From positions 62,001 through 126,000 of the forward strand of contig JAMQGV010000046.1 of the NCBI GenBank assembly GCA_025994075.1: 64,000 bases of DNA, read 5' to 3'. Source of the DNA: Vicinamibacteria bacterium. Its GTDB lineage: Bacteria > Acidobacteriota > Vicinamibacteria > Fen-336. The notes beneath the pieces were generated by a model. That model saw nothing but the letters and a program-made list of their open reading frames with translations, made no database searches and had not been told where the DNA came from. Below are positions 8,400-19,624 of the stretch, one piece after another. Position 1 is the stretch's first letter, and each line of letters opens with the position of its first letter. Position numbers and translations under genes: made by a program.

Positions 8400-10775
8400 A
8401 TGACGCCGGTGAACCTGCGCCTCGTCCTGCTCGCGGCCGCCCTCGGGGCCGCTCACGGCCTCGCCCGCGCGTTCGACGCCGCCCTGGGCACGGCGCTGCA
8501 CACCTCGCTCGACGCGCCCGGGCTCGCGGGCGTTGCGCTGGGCCTCGTCGAAGCGCCGCTCGTCGCGGCGCTCACCGGGGCTGGCCTGGCGGCAGTCGCA
8601 GCGCTGGCGCTGCGTGGGCGTGGCGGGGCGGCCCCGCTCTTCACGCTGCTGCTGCGGCCGCTGCTGAGCCTGCTGGCGCTCGCCTCGGTGACCCTCGATC
8701 CCGCCTATCCCTACGCCTTCACGCTGCCCGTCGCGCTGACCCAGGACCTCGCGCCGGCACAGGACGGCCTGGCCCTGGCGGTCGCGATCGCCGCGGTCGC
8801 CGGCGCCTGGCGGCTTCCGCCGCCGCGCGCACGCGACCTCTTCCTCGGTGCGTTCGTCGCCTACCTGCTGATCACCCCGGGCTGGGCCTGGCACTGGGAC
8901 AACCACCCCGGCAACGAGCCGAAGACGCTGCGCATGGCGCTGGCGCTGGGCCACTTCGGCAGCCTCGACACCGAGCCGGTGAACGCGCCGATGGAGGAGC
9001 TCCCGGTCCAGTCGATCGTGGCGATGGCGTCCGAGGCGGCGGCGACGACGCTCTCCGAGAGCGCGCGGATGGCCGCGGCGCTGCTCGCAGGCGGGCCCCG
9101 CGCGCTGGGCGCCGACGCGATCCGCGCGACGCGGGAGGCGCGCCAGACGGTGCGCGGCAAGGAGGGCGGCGTCTTCCACGTGCTGGCGCCCGGCCCGTCG
9201 CTGCTGCTGGCGCCGACGTTGCGGATCGACCGTGCGATCAACGTGGCTCGCGGCACGCCGGGCCGGGTCGCCGCCTCGGTCGCCCTGTTCTGCGCGCTCG
9301 CCGCCGCCCTGGTCGCGGCGCTGTTCCTGCTCGTGCGCGACGCGACGCACCGGCCCGGACTCGCCGCGGCACTGGCCGCCTTCTTCGCGCTGGTGCCGCC
9401 GTACCTGTTCTATCCATACCAGTTCTACCCGGAGATGCTCGGCGCGCTGGGCCTCGCGCTGCTGTGGCGGTTCGTCGCCTTGGGCCGCGGCTGGAGCGGG
9501 GCCCCGCTGCTCGGCCACGCGCTGCTGCTCGCCTCGCTGCCGTGGCTGCACCAGAAGTTCCTGCCCGTGTGGGGCGTGCTGTGCCTGCACGCGGGAGTGG
9601 TCGCCGTGTGGCGCCTGGTGTCGCTGCGCGCGCTGGCGACCCTGGTGCTGCCGCAGGTGGCCTCGCTCTACCTGTTCCTGCTGTGGAACTTCGCGATCAC
9701 CGGCAGCGCGCGCCCCGACGCCGTGTTCCTGGCCTGGGGCCCGGGCGGCGTCACCGGCGCCCGGGTCGGCGAAGGCCTCGCGGGCCTCGCCTTCGACCTG
9801 CGCTACGGCCTGCTGCCGTGGGCGCCCGTCTACCTGCTCGGCCTCGCCGCGCTCGCCTTGCCACGGCTCGGCCCGCTGCGCTTCGCCCTGCCTTCGGCCG
9901 CCGTCTACTACCTGACCGTCGCCGCCGCCGACAACTGGTCGGGAGCGGTGTGCATGCTCGGCCGCTACGCGATGCCCGTGACGCCGCTGCTGATCGCCGG
10001 GCTGGGCGTCGTCCTGGCCCGCGCGGGCGCGCGCCGCGGCCTGCTCGCGCTGGCTCTCGCCCTGTCGGCCTGGACCGCGCTGCTGGCGGTGCCGCTGCAC
10101 CGCGATCCCCACGCGGCCAACGACTGCGCGCTGCTGGCCGCGAAGAGCGAGCTCGCGGACCCGGGGCTGCTGGTGCCGAACCTGTTCTTCCGCACGCCGG
10201 GTTCCGACGCGCCCGAACAGCGCTGGCGCACGGCCGGCTGGCTGCTGGCGCTGGCGCTGCTCGCCGCCTTCGCCGCCCGCGCGGCGTCCGGTCGCGGGCG
10301 GCTCGCCGATCGTCCGCTGGCGACCGGCGGCCTGCTGGTCGCGGGCCTGCTGGCCGCGGCGCTCGTCGCCGAGCGGGCCGGACCCTCGCGGCGCGCGCCC
10401 GCCTGGCGTGACGCGCTGGAGGCGCCCGGCGGAGCCACGGTCTTCACGGGCCCGGTCCACCAGCGCGTCGGGCGCACGATCGTGGTCGACCCCGGCGCGC
10501 GGGCGCTGCTGCTGCGCGCACGGGAGCCGCTGGCCGCATTCCGGGTGCTGGTGGCCCGGGCCACGGCCCTGCGCGTGCCGGGACGGCCGCCGGTCCCGCT
10601 GCTGGCCGCCGGCGCGCCGCTCGACGCCCCCGTGCGCCTGCTCGCCGAGGTCGAAGGCCGGGGCGGCGCGCGCGAGTGGCTGTACGCGCTCGAACTCGAC
10701 CTCGAGGGCGACGGGCCCGTCGAGATCCGCTTCGACGGCGGCCGGTCTGACGATCCGGTTCCGACGCCCGAGTGA
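8400..10775 (+). CDS. Large multi-pass membrane protein, glycosyltransferase-C-like (function unknown)
   Basis: About 791 residues with many hydrophobic helices and a soluble C-terminal tail of about 150 residues. Short polar loops such as GWAWHWDNHPGNEPKTL and PPYLFYPYQFYPEMLG alternate with the helices, a layout like GT-C mannosyl/arabinosyl-type transferases. I cannot identify a diagnostic catalytic Asp-Asp pair with certainty, so the family call stays tentative. The ATG at 8400 is preferred over GTG 8379, although no clear ribosome-binding site precedes either. The gene follows the nrdJ terminator as a single unit and converges on the DinB-like gene 25 bp away. Confidence 0.8.
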   Translation: MTPVNLRLVLLAAALGAAHGLARAFDAALGTALHTSLDAPGLAGVALGLVEAPLVAALTGAGLAAVAALALRGRGGAAPLFTLLLRPLLSLLALASVTLDPAYPYAFTLPVALTQDLAPAQDGLALAVAIAAVAGAWRLPPPRARDLFLGAFVAYLLITPGWAWHWDNHPGNEPKTLRMALALGHFGSLDTEPVNAPMEELPVQSIVAMASEAAATTLSESARMAAALLAGGPRALGADAIRATREARQTVRGKEGGVFHVLAPGPSLLLAPTLRIDRAINVARGTPGRVAASVALFCALAAALVAALFLLVRDATHRPGLAAALAAFFALVPPYLFYPYQFYPEMLGALGLALLWRFVALGRGWSGAPLLGHALLLASLPWLHQKFLPVWGVLCLHAGVVAVWRLVSLRALATLVLPQVASLYLFLLWNFAITGSARPDAVFLAWGPGGVTGARVGEGLAGLAFDLRYGLLPWAPVYLLGLAALALPRLGPLRFALPSAAVYYLTVAAADNWSGAVCMLGRYAMPVTPLLIAGLGVVLARAGARRGLLALALALSAWTALLAVPLHRDPHAANDCALLAAKSELADPGLLVPNLFFRTPGSDAPEQRWRTAGWLLALALLAAFAARAASGRGRLADRPLATGGLLVAGLLAAALVAERAGPSRRAPAWRDALEAPGGATVFTGPVHQRVGRTIVVDPGARALLLRAREPLAAFRVLVARATALRVPGRPPVPLLAAGAPLDAPVRLLAEVEGRGGAREWLYALELDLEGDGPVEIRFDGGRSDDPVPTPE

Positions 10776-10800
10776 ATCCGGCGCGAACCGCCGACGAGGG

Positions 10801-11322
10801 CTACCGCGGGCGCGTGCTCGCGTGGAGCCGCTTCAGGAGCTGGATCTGCCCCGCGTGGTAGAGGTCGTGGCTGGCGATACCGCGCAGCATGAAGGCGGCC
10901 GTGTGCTTCGAGCCCGGCGTTCGGCGGTCGAGCGTTGCCGGGTCGAGGGCCGCGACGATCGCCCGCAGCGCGCGGTGCTCGTCGGCCAGCAGCCTCAGGT
11001 CCCGCTTCCAGGCGGCCTCGTCCGCGACACCCTCGGGCCGGGCGAACCAGTTGGAGCCCTCGAGCGCGAACGAGCCGCGCTTCTCGCCCGTCAGCCGCCG
11101 CCGCACCGCGTACTTCCAGTAGGCGGCGTGCACGGCTTCCTCCCACGCGTTGTGGCGGCCCGGTGCCGGGCGCCAGGCGGCCTGCTCGGCGCTCATCCCG
11201 CGCAAGGCCCCGCGCAGGTTCGTGCCGTGCCAGGCTCGCCGCTCCCAGGCTTCGTCGATCAGCGCCAGCAGCTCCCCGAGCCGCGCCGCGTTCGCCCCGG
11301 ACGTCCTGCCCCGTTGCGCCAT
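10801..11322 (-). CDS. DinB-like (four-helix, metal-binding) protein
   Basis: A 173-residue soluble protein with the DinB/YfiT pattern: one histidine in the second helix (EEAVHAAYWKYAVRRRL) and two near the C-terminus (ASHDLYHAGQIQLLKRL), the usual metal triad. Members are metal-dependent enzymes or thiol transferases in stress and thiol metabolism; the substrate here cannot be told. GAGGG lies about 6-8 nt before the ATG, and a TATCTT hexamer further upstream could be its -10. It is divergent from the ABC exporter operon. Confidence 0.88.
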   Translation of the reverse strand: MAQRGRTSGANAARLGELLALIDEAWERRAWHGTNLRGALRGMSAEQAAWRPAPGRHNAWEEAVHAAYWKYAVRRRLTGEKRGSFALEGSNWFARPEGVADEAAWKRDLRLLADEHRALRAIVAALDPATLDRRTPGSKHTAAFMLRGIASHDLYHAGQIQLLKRLHASTRPR

Positions 11323-11416
11323 TTCCGTCCCTCCGGTCCCCCGCGCAAAGATACGCCGGCATGAGCCGCCAAAGCCGACGGAACTTCCGTCCGGGCCGTT
11401 GCGTTCAAGGGGGACA

Positions 11417-12334
11417 GTGAGCGCCCTCGTCGAGTTCCGCGACCTGAACGTCTCCTACGGGGCCCTGAAGGCGCTCTCCGGCGTTTCGGGCGAGGTGCTG
11501 CCGGGGGCCACAGGGCTGCTCGGCCCCAACGGCGCGGGCAAGACCACGCTGCTCAAGACCCTGCTCGGTTTCCTGGTTCCGGACAGCGGGCAGATGCGGG
11601 CCTTCGACCTCGACCCCGGCGCGGTGCCGCTCGACGTCCGCCGCCGCATCGGCTACATGCCCGAGAACGACTGCCACGTCGCGGGCATGACGGCAGCGGC
11701 CTTCGTCGCCTACGCGGGCGAGCTGTCGGGGCTGCCGCGCGACGAGGCCGTCTCGCGCGCCCACGAGGTGCTCTACTACGTGGGCCTCGGCGAGTCGCGA
11801 TACCGCCCGGTCGACACCTACTCGACCGGCATGAAGCAGCGCGCCAAGCTGGCCCAGGCGCTGGTCCACGACCCCGACCTGCTGCTGCTCGACGAGCCGA
11901 CGAACGGCCTCGACCCGCAGGGCCGCGAGGAGATGCTGGAGCTGATCCGCGACGTGGCCCAGAAGCGCGGCATCAGCCTCGTGCTGTGCTCCCACCTGCT
12001 GCGCGACGTCGAGCGGGTCTGCGAGCGGGTGATCGTGTTCGACCGCGGCCGGGTCGCCGCCGCCGGGGCCATCGCCGAGCTGACCGGGCCCCGGCGCACG
12101 GCCTGGGAGGTGCGGGTCAAGGGCGACCTCGAGGCCTTCGGGCGCGCCCTCGCGGTCGAAGGCGGCGAGTTCCAGCCGGGCGACGACGGGCTGCGCGTGC
12201 TGCTGCCCGAGGGCGCCGGCGCGGAGCGGATCGTGCGCGCGGCGCGCGCCGCCGGCGTGCAGGTGCGGCGGCTGAAGGCGGCCGGCGAGACGCTCGAGGA
12301 CGTGTTCCTGCGCGCGCTGGGGGCGGACCACTGA
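11417..12334 (+). CDS. ABC exporter ATP-binding protein (1st of two)
   Basis: Cytoplasmic ATPase of about 305 residues. Walker A GPNGAGKTT, Q-loop region RRRIGYMPEND, signature STGMKQRAKLAQ, Walker B LLLLDEPTNGLDP and switch histidine in LCSHLL are all intact. The C-terminal about 80 residues resemble the tail of CcmA/DrrA-like export ATPases. The GTG at 11417 is preceded by AAGGGGGA; longer open frames lack such a site. It is first in an ATPase-permease-ATPase-permease operon and its stop overlaps the next ATG by one base (TGATG). Confidence 0.94.
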   Translation: MSALVEFRDLNVSYGALKALSGVSGEVLPGATGLLGPNGAGKTTLLKTLLGFLVPDSGQMRAFDLDPGAVPLDVRRRIGYMPENDCHVAGMTAAAFVAYAGELSGLPRDEAVSRAHEVLYYVGLGESRYRPVDTYSTGMKQRAKLAQALVHDPDLLLLDEPTNGLDPQGREEMLELIRDVAQKRGISLVLCSHLLRDVERVCERVIVFDRGRVAAAGAIAELTGPRRTAWEVRVKGDLEAFGRALAVEGGEFQPGDDGLRVLLPEGAGAERIVRAARAAGVQVRRLKAAGETLEDVFLRALGADH

Positions 12335-13175
12335 TGCCGATCTACGACCAGCGCTACCGCCGCTACGAGGCGCGCAACCCGCTGCGCGAGCTGCGCTTCT
12401 GGCCGATCACCCGCGAGGCGCTGAAGCTGGTGATCGCGCGCCGGGCGTTCCTCATGCTGCTGCTCGTCGCCTGGGTCCCGTTCATCGCCCGCACGATCCA
12501 GGTCTACGTCGTGACCCGCTTCCCCGAGGCCGGGCGCGTGTTGCCCGTCGACGGGCGGCTGTTCGGCGAGTTCCTGTCCGGCCAGCTCGGCTTCGCGCTG
12601 CTCGTCTCGGTGTTCGGCGGCGCGGGCCTGATCGCCAACGACCTGCGCACCGGCGCCATCCTCGTCTACCTGTCGCGGCCCCTGACCCGCGTCGACTACA
12701 TCCTGGGCAAGCTCTGCGCGCTGCTCTCGCTCAACCTGTTCGTCACCCTGGCCCCGGCGTTGATGCTGTGGATCGTCGCGGTCTCGCTGGCGCCCGAGCA
12801 GTTCGCGACGCTCAAGCTGCTGTGGCTGCCGCCGGCGATCGTGCTGCACGCGCTGGTGATCGGGCTGGCGATGGGGCTGATGGCGCTCGCGGTGTCGTCG
12901 CTGTCGAAGAGCGCGCGCGTCGCCGGCCTCGCCTTCGCCGGCCTCTTCATCGGCCTCGAGATCGCGCGCGGCGTGCTGCGCGGCATGTTCCGCACGCCGG
13001 AGACGGGGCTCGTCTCGCTGCAGGGCAACCTGCACGCGCTCGGCAACGCGCTGTTCGGCATCCAGCACCGCTTCTTCAACCAGCCGTGGCCGCTGGCGGC
13101 GCTGGCGCTGCTGGTGATGGCGGCTCTCAGCCTGTGGGTGCTGCGGGCGCGGGTGCGGGCGGTGGAGGTGGTGCA

Positions 13176-13179
<4 letters not shown>
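12334..13179 (+). CDS. ABC exporter membrane subunit (ABC-2 type)
   Basis: A 281-residue permease with about six membrane helices. The stretch NDLRTGAILVYLSRPLTRVDYILGK resembles the loop conserved in ABC-2 permeases of the NosY/GldF group, where 'YLSRPLSR' precedes the third helix. It is coupled to the ATPase before it (TGATG) and the ATPase after it (GTGA), so it probably pairs with one of them. Substrate unknown. Confidence 0.9.
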
Positions 13180-14107
<928 letters not shown>

Positions 14108-14111
<4 letters not shown>

Positions 14112-14920
14112 GCGCCGAGGCGAAGCCGCTGCCGCCGCCGGTGCCCTTCCTGCGCGCGGCGAAGGCCGTGTTCGACCTCTCGCTCGAGGAGATGGTCTGG
14201 AGCCGCAAGAGCCTGGTGATGGCTGGCCTGCTGCTGCTGCCCGTCGCGCTCGCCCTGCTGTTCCGCCTGGTCGCCGACCTGAAGCACGCGCCCGCCGGCA
14301 TCGACCTCTACGGCCTCGTGGTCGCGATGTACTACCTGCGCAACGCGCTGCCGCTGGCGTCGCTGTTCTTCGCCACCGCGCTGATCGCGGACGAGGTCGA
14401 GGGCCGCACCATCACCTACCTGCTCTCGCGTCCCGTCAGCCGGGCCTCGATCCTGTGCGGAAAGTTCGCCGCCTACGTCGTCACCGGCCTCACCCTCACC
14501 TTGCCGGGCATCGTCGCCAGCTTCTTCCTGCTGGTTCCGATCCGCGGCTTCGCCGGGCTCGCCGCCTTCGTGCCCGACCTGCTGCGTGACCTCGGGGTCG
14601 CGGCGCTGGCGCTGTGCGCGTACGGCGCGCTCTTCGCGCTGCTCGGCGTGCTGCTCAAGCGACCGACGATTCCCGGCCTCGTGTTCCTGATCGGCTGGGA
14701 GTCGCTCGCCAACCTGCCCGGCTGGCTGCCGCGCTACACCGTGACCGCCTGGGTGCGCTCGCTCGTCCGCCATCGCCCCGTCGACGAGGGGCTCGCCGAA
14801 CTGTTCCAGACCACGCTCCCGACGGGCGAGGCCATCGCCGTCCTGGTCGCGATCACGATTCTCGGCCTGGCCGGGGCCTACGGGATCTTTTCGCGGAAGC
14901 AGTTCGTACTCGATCAGTAA
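14108..14920 (+). CDS. ABC exporter membrane subunit (2nd, ABC-2 type)
   Basis: A 270-residue permease with about six helices. It carries the same element as the first permease (DEVEGRTITYLLSRPVSRASILCGK), which shows they are paralogues. The second ATPase and this subunit are coupled by ATGA. The operon may form one heteromeric exporter or two related ones. The next gene, for a secreted protein, starts 10 bp later. Confidence 0.9.
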
Positions 14921-14930
14921 GGAAGGTCTT

Positions 14931-15956
14931 ATGACTCGCAGCCGTCTCGTCGTGACCGCATCTTTTGCGGCCGTGGGCCTGGGCGTGGCCGTCGCCCTCG
15001 GCGCGCTGGTGCTCGACCCCGCCCGCGCCGCCGTCGGGCCGATGCCGGGCGAAGGCCTGGCGCTGCCCTCGGGCACCCGCTTCGTCGTGGGCATCGACGT
15101 CGCCCGCTTCACGTCCAGCCCGATGTACCAGAAGCACGCCGCCAAGGCCGATCTGACGCCGGAGGCGTTCGCCGAGCTCGAGGAGAAGACCGGCCTGCGG
15201 CCCGACCGCGACATCGACCAGATCCTGATCGCCGGCGCCCCGCCGGCGGCCGACGGCCCGGCGCGCGGTGCCGTGCTCGTCTTCGGCCGCTTCGATCGCT
15301 ACAAGCTGAGCCGCGCGATCGAGGCCGATGGCGAGAAGAAGAACGTCTCGTGGAAGACGATCGACGGCTACACCGTCTACGTCTTCGGCGAGGGGCGGGC
15401 CAAGGGCCGGCCCGGCGCGCTCGCTTTCCTCGACGACGACACCCTCGTGCTGGGGCCGCAGGCCACGGTCGAGGAGGTGATCGCCAACCGCAACGGCGGC
15501 GGCAAGGGCCTCGCAGAGAACGCCGAGCTGGTGCGCCTGCTGGGCACAGTCCGCCCCGGCTCGACGTTCTGGATGGTCGGCGACCAGACCCTGCTCTCCC
15601 GGATGCCGAACAACGTGCCGTCGCCGATGGGCGGCGGCCAGATGTCGCTGCCGGCGCTGAAGAGCCTGGTCGTGACAGGCGACCTCGATCCCGAGATGGC
15701 GTTGCACGCGACCGGCGAGGCCCGCGACGAGGCGGCCGCCCGCCAGCTCGCGGACGTCGTGCGCGGGATGACCGCGCTGATCCAGCTCCAGGGCGGCCAG
15801 AACCCCGCGCTGCAGTCGCTGGCCACCGCGTTCTCGGTGAACCACGAGGGCGCCAAGGTGCACGTCAACGCCCGCCTGCCCTACGAGCTGCTCGACCAGT
15901 TGAAGGCGATGGGGGCGCAGCGCAAGGCCGCGCCTCCGGCCGAACCGATCCAGTAG
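14931..15956 (+). CDS. Secreted/anchored protein of unknown function
   Basis: Predicted 341 residues. An N-terminal hydrophobic segment (about 7-29) acts as signal peptide or membrane anchor; the rest is soluble. A repeated pattern of beta-strands and helices with VGIDVARF, AVLVFGRFDR and ALAFLDDDTLVLG is seen in uncharacterised periplasmic proteins; I recognise no catalytic motif. A strong site (GGAAGG) lies 5-6 nt before the ATG. Position 10 bp after the second ABC permease suggests cotranscription and a role near the exporter. A hairpin terminator follows. Confidence 0.8.
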   Translation: MTRSRLVVTASFAAVGLGVAVALGALVLDPARAAVGPMPGEGLALPSGTRFVVGIDVARFTSSPMYQKHAAKADLTPEAFAELEEKTGLRPDRDIDQILIAGAPPAADGPARGAVLVFGRFDRYKLSRAIEADGEKKNVSWKTIDGYTVYVFGEGRAKGRPGALAFLDDDTLVLGPQATVEEVIANRNGGGKGLAENAELVRLLGTVRPGSTFWMVGDQTLLSRMPNNVPSPMGGGQMSLPALKSLVVTGDLDPEMALHATGEARDEAAARQLADVVRGMTALIQLQGGQNPALQSLATAFSVNHEGAKVHVNARLPYELLDQLKAMGAQRKAAPPAEPIQ

Positions 15957-15977
15957 GCACGGGATCGGGCCGTGAGC

Positions 15978-16005
15978 GGGGACGGCGCCCACGTGGGCCG
16001 TCCCC
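15978..16005 (+). terminator. Hairpin terminator after the ABC exporter operon
   Basis: Stem GGGGACGG / CCGTCCCC (15978-15985 with 15998-16005) encloses a second palindrome CCCACGTGGG. It lies 22 bp after the stop codon; the following GTCGTCGTCT is only weakly T-rich. Confidence 0.6.
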
Positions 16006-16078
16006 GTCGTCGTCTGCGGGGACTTCGACGGGCGCATTCGGGCTAGCATCGCGGTGCATTCCCCCGAGGGCGCCGAGC

Positions 16079-19000
16079 GTGGGCCAGGTTCTCAAGCAGC
16101 GCTACGAACTGCTGCACGAACTCGGGCGTGGTGCGTTCGCGGTCACCCACCTCGCGCTCGACCTCGCCACCGGACAGAAGTGCGTCGCCAAGCTGCTCTC
16201 CTTCACCCGCGAGCAGAGCCCGCGCGCGCTCGAGTTGTTCGAACGCGAGGCGCGGGTGCTCGCCCACCTCCGCCATCCGCGTATCCCGCGCTTCGTCGAG
16301 TTCTTCACGGAAGAGACGGCCGACGACGTCGTGGCCGTGCTCGTCCAGCAGCACCTGGAAGGCACGGACCTCGCCCGGCGGGTGCGGGACGCCCGGCCGT
16401 GCAGCGAAGCCGAAGCGGTCGCGATCGGCCGCGAGGTCGCGTCGATCCTGGAGCACCTGCACGCCTTCCAGCCGCCGATCCTGCACCGTGACGTCAAGCC
16501 CTCGAACGTGCTCCTGGCGCCGGACGGCAGCGCCTGGCTGATCGACTTCGGCGCGGTACGCGACACGCTGCTCCACGACCCGCTGCTCGTCCCGGGCGGC
16601 CCGACCGTGGTCGGCACGTTCGGCTACATGCCGCCCGAGCAGTTCCACGGGGAGGCCGAGCCCGCGTCCGACGTCTACGGTCTGGCGGCCACGCTGGCTT
16701 ACGCGCTGTCGGGCCTCGAGCCGTGGGAACTCGACAAGCAGGAGATGAGGCCGGTGTTGCGCTCGCGCATCCCGGCCTCGGAGCCGCTGCTGCGCGTCCT
16801 GGAGCGAGCTCTCGAGCCCGATCCCCGGCACCGCTTCGCTTCGGCGCGGGCGTTTCGCGAGGCCCTGGAGGCCGCGGCCGCTCGCCCCGCCCCGCTGGCC
16901 GTGCGTCCCGCCGTGCGCGGCGTCGCGGTGATCGTGCTCGCCTGGACGGCGGCCGCGTGGCTGATCACGCGCCCGCAGGACCCGGCTGCTCGCGTGCGGC
17001 CCCCACTGTCCCCGGCGGCGCAGCGGGCCGTCACGGGTCACGACATGGCGCGCGCCTCCGCCCCGGAGCCGGCACTCCGTCCTTCGGTGCCGTGGCCACT
17101 CGTGGCCCACGACGAGGCAGGCGAGCCCTTGCCACCCGGTGTCGTGCGCCGGCTCGGGACGCGCCGGCTCCGCCACGGCGGTCCCGTGCGTGCGGTCGTG
17201 CTCACGCCTGACGGACGTACCGTGATCTCCGGCGGAGCGGACGGCATCCTGTCGCTGTGGGACGCCGCGACCGGCGTCCAGCGACAGGCCCTCGCGGCGT
17301 ACGCCCCGATCGTCGACCTGGCCGTGTCGGAGGACGGGCGGCGCCTCGGCGCCGGGCTGGCAGACGCGACCGCGCGGGTGTTCGCGCTGCCGAGCGGCCA
17401 GCCGCTCGCCCGCCTCCATCTCTCCCCTGACGAGGGGACGCACCGGCTGGCGGTCGCGTTCGCGAGTGGCGATCGGGTGGCGACGGCGACACCGCGGGGG
17501 GCGCTCGACTTCTGGAGTCTCTCGCGCGCCGAGGCCCACCTGCGACAGGTCACCGCGTGTGCGGCGACGCCGTGGGCCCTGGATCGGAAGGCCGGTGGCT
17601 TCGAACTCGGCTGCGGCCGCGATCACCTGACGATCGATCCGGTGACGGGCGTGGTCCAGGCGCGCGTCGCGTTGGACCGTACCGGTGACTTTCTGGTGCG
17701 GCAGCGCGGCGGTGGCTGGTGGGGTTCTTCGGGGACGGAGGCCTGGCGCCTGGACGCGTCCGGCCGCGCGACGGAGACGTCGTTCCGGCTGCACTCGAAC
17801 GCCTCGGCACTGGCGGTGTCCGCCGACGGCCGCGTCGGGGCGCTGGGTCTGGCGGACGGCACGAGGGTCGTCTTCGATGCCGTTCGGGGGGCGCAGCAGA
17901 GGATGCTCGAGGGCCACGTCGGTGCCGTGCTGGCCGTCGCGCTGTCGGCCGACGGGCGCCTGCTCGCGAGCGGGGGTGAGGATCACACGGTGCGGGTGGC
18001 CGACCTCGTGGCCGGCACGGAGGTCGAGAGTCCCGGGCTGCGTCACGCGGTGGAGGCGCTGGCCTTCTCCGCTTCCGGCGGGTCGCTGTTCTCGGGCAGC
18101 GCCGAGGGCCAGTTCGTGGAGTGGGGGATCGACGGCCGGCCTCGGGAGCAGCACTCGGTGGGCGGCGCCGTTCGCGTCGTCGCCCCCCTCGACCGCTCGC
18201 GAACGCTGGTCGGCGAGCGCTCCGGCGTGGGTCGAAACGAGCACCCGGATCGGCTGGCCCGTCTCCGGGTCTTCGCGGGCTTCGCTGCGGTGCGCGAGAT
18301 CGCGCTGCCGGCGAACGCCTCGGGGTACGCGATCGCCGCGCCGGCCGCGCGGCTGGCGACGGCGACGGCGACCCACGTCCACACCTACTCACTGGCGGAT
18401 GCGGATGACCGTCACGCGTCCTGGGCCACGCCGGCCCCCGAGCGTCCGGTCGCGTTCTCTCCCGATGGCCGGGTGCTGGCGACCGCGCGCGACGAGGGCA
18501 ACTTCGAGGTCTCGCTCGTCCTGCGCGACGCGGACTCCGGCCGCCAACTCGGGCGCTCGGCGATGGGGCGCGGCGGGCCCGGGATCGTGCCGTGCCGGGG
18601 CGCGGACGGCTCCTTCCTGCTGGCCGGCGGGTCGTTGTACCGGGTGGCGAGCGCGCCGCAGCCGCGCATCCACTACGCCGGCGTGGTCGGTGGAGCCGGG
18701 GACTGCGCCGTTTCGCCCGACGGCAAGCAGGTGGCGACGATCGCCGTCGACCGCATCCAGTGGCACGCCGTGCGCCTGGAGGACTCCCGCCGCGGCCGGG
18801 AGATGTGGCGCCAGGCGTGGCTGCACGGGCACCGTGGCCGCGTCACCGCCCTCGCGTTCTCACCCGACGGCCGCCTGCTGGCCTCGGGCGGCTTCGACAC
18901 CCGGATCCTGGTGTGGGACCTGAAGGCCATCGCGGACGAGTTGGGCGACGAACGACCCGTGGCCGCTCCGCTGTGGCCCCCGCTGACCGGGCCGCCCTCC

Positions 19001-19624
19001 GCAGCCGGAGTCACGATCGATTTCGACGGGCCGGAGAAGGGCGTGACGCCCTGGCACGCGCGGCCTTCGAGCGGGGTCCCGGCGCCGGTCCTGCGTGGGC
19101 GCGCCCTCGACACGCGTGCGCCGCGGGTCTACCCCGAAGCACGCGACGTGCGACTCGGCGACGCGTGGTCGATCACTGCGACGTTCCGTTTGCCCGCCGT
19201 GGCGTTCCCGTTGCCGCCCTTCCTCTCCTTGCTGCGCTCGGAGGCCCTGTTCCTCTACCTGCAGGAGGGTGCGGCGCGTCTCGTGCTGGGCTTCCTGAAC
19301 CAGGGCGGTCACGCCGGGCAGGACCTCACGCCCTGGACCGGGTCGCTGAAGCCGGAGCACGACTACCACCTCGCGGTGAACTACGACCGCACCCGGGGCC
19401 GGGCGACGATCTGCGTCGATGCCGCCTGCGCCCCGGGACCCGCGAGTCCCCACCTCGCCGACCGCCTCGGCGAGCTGACCCTGGGCGACCGCGACCCGAA
19501 GGGGCACGCGTTCGCGCTGCTCGACGACGTGCGGATCCTGGCCCGGGAACTGACCGACGCCGAGATCGCCCGCGCGGCCGGCCGTGCCGCGATCCGCGCT
19601 CGCGACGCCGAGGCGCGGCCGTGA
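16079..19624 (+). CDS. Membrane Ser/Thr protein kinase with WD40-type propeller and LamG-like domain (copy 1)
   Basis: A 1181-residue protein. Residues about 8-270 form a eukaryotic-like kinase: glycine loop LGRGAFAVTHLAL, ATP lysine K38, catalytic HRD at 136-138 (ILHRDVKPSN), DFG at 156-158. One membrane helix follows (about 282-298), which puts the C-terminal part outside the cytoplasm. About 360-960 holds repeats of the WD40 kind (SPDGRLLASGGFDTRILVWDL). About 1010-1175 is a concanavalin/LamG-like sandwich (DDVRILARELTDAEIA). GTG start: GAGGG sits about 8 nt upstream, and a TAGCAT hexamer (16044-16049) may be the -10. Its end overlaps the next, paralogous gene by GTGA. Confidence 0.92.
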   Translation: MGQVLKQRYELLHELGRGAFAVTHLALDLATGQKCVAKLLSFTREQSPRALELFEREARVLAHLRHPRIPRFVEFFTEETADDVVAVLVQQHLEGTDLARRVRDARPCSEAEAVAIGREVASILEHLHAFQPPILHRDVKPSNVLLAPDGSAWLIDFGAVRDTLLHDPLLVPGGPTVVGTFGYMPPEQFHGEAEPASDVYGLAATLAYALSGLEPWELDKQEMRPVLRSRIPASEPLLRVLERALEPDPRHRFASARAFREALEAAAARPAPLAVRPAVRGVAVIVLAWTAAAWLITRPQDPAARVRPPLSPAAQRAVTGHDMARASAPEPALRPSVPWPLVAHDEAGEPLPPGVVRRLGTRRLRHGGPVRAVVLTPDGRTVISGGADGILSLWDAATGVQRQALAAYAPIVDLAVSEDGRRLGAGLADATARVFALPSGQPLARLHLSPDEGTHRLAVAFASGDRVATATPRGALDFWSLSRAEAHLRQVTACAATPWALDRKAGGFELGCGRDHLTIDPVTGVVQARVALDRTGDFLVRQRGGGWWGSSGTEAWRLDASGRATETSFRLHSNASALAVSADGRVGALGLADGTRVVFDAVRGAQQRMLEGHVGAVLAVALSADGRLLASGGEDHTVRVADLVAGTEVESPGLRHAVEALAFSASGGSLFSGSAEGQFVEWGIDGRPREQHSVGGAVRVVAPLDRSRTLVGERSGVGRNEHPDRLARLRVFAGFAAVREIALPANASGYAIAAPAARLATATATHVHTYSLADADDRHASWATPAPERPVAFSPDGRVLATARDEGNFEVSLVLRDADSGRQLGRSAMGRGGPGIVPCRGADGSFLLAGGSLYRVASAPQPRIHYAGVVGGAGDCAVSPDGKQVATIAVDRIQWHAVRLEDSRRGREMWRQAWLHGHRGRVTALAFSPDGRLLASGGFDTRILVWDLKAIADELGDERPVAAPLWPPLTGPPSAAGVTIDFDGPEKGVTPWHARPSSGVPAPVLRGRALDTRAPRVYPEARDVRLGDAWSITATFRLPAVAFPLPPFLSLLRSEALFLYLQEGAARLVLGFLNQGGHAGQDLTPWTGSLKPEHDYHLAVNYDRTRGRATICVDAACAPGPASPHLADRLGELTLGDRDPKGHAFALLDDVRILARELTDAEIARAAGRAAIRARDAEARP

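Noticed and set aside
10776..10800. Terminator between the membrane protein and the DinB-like gene
   Set aside because: Only 25 bp and no stem; the two genes converge without a visible terminator.
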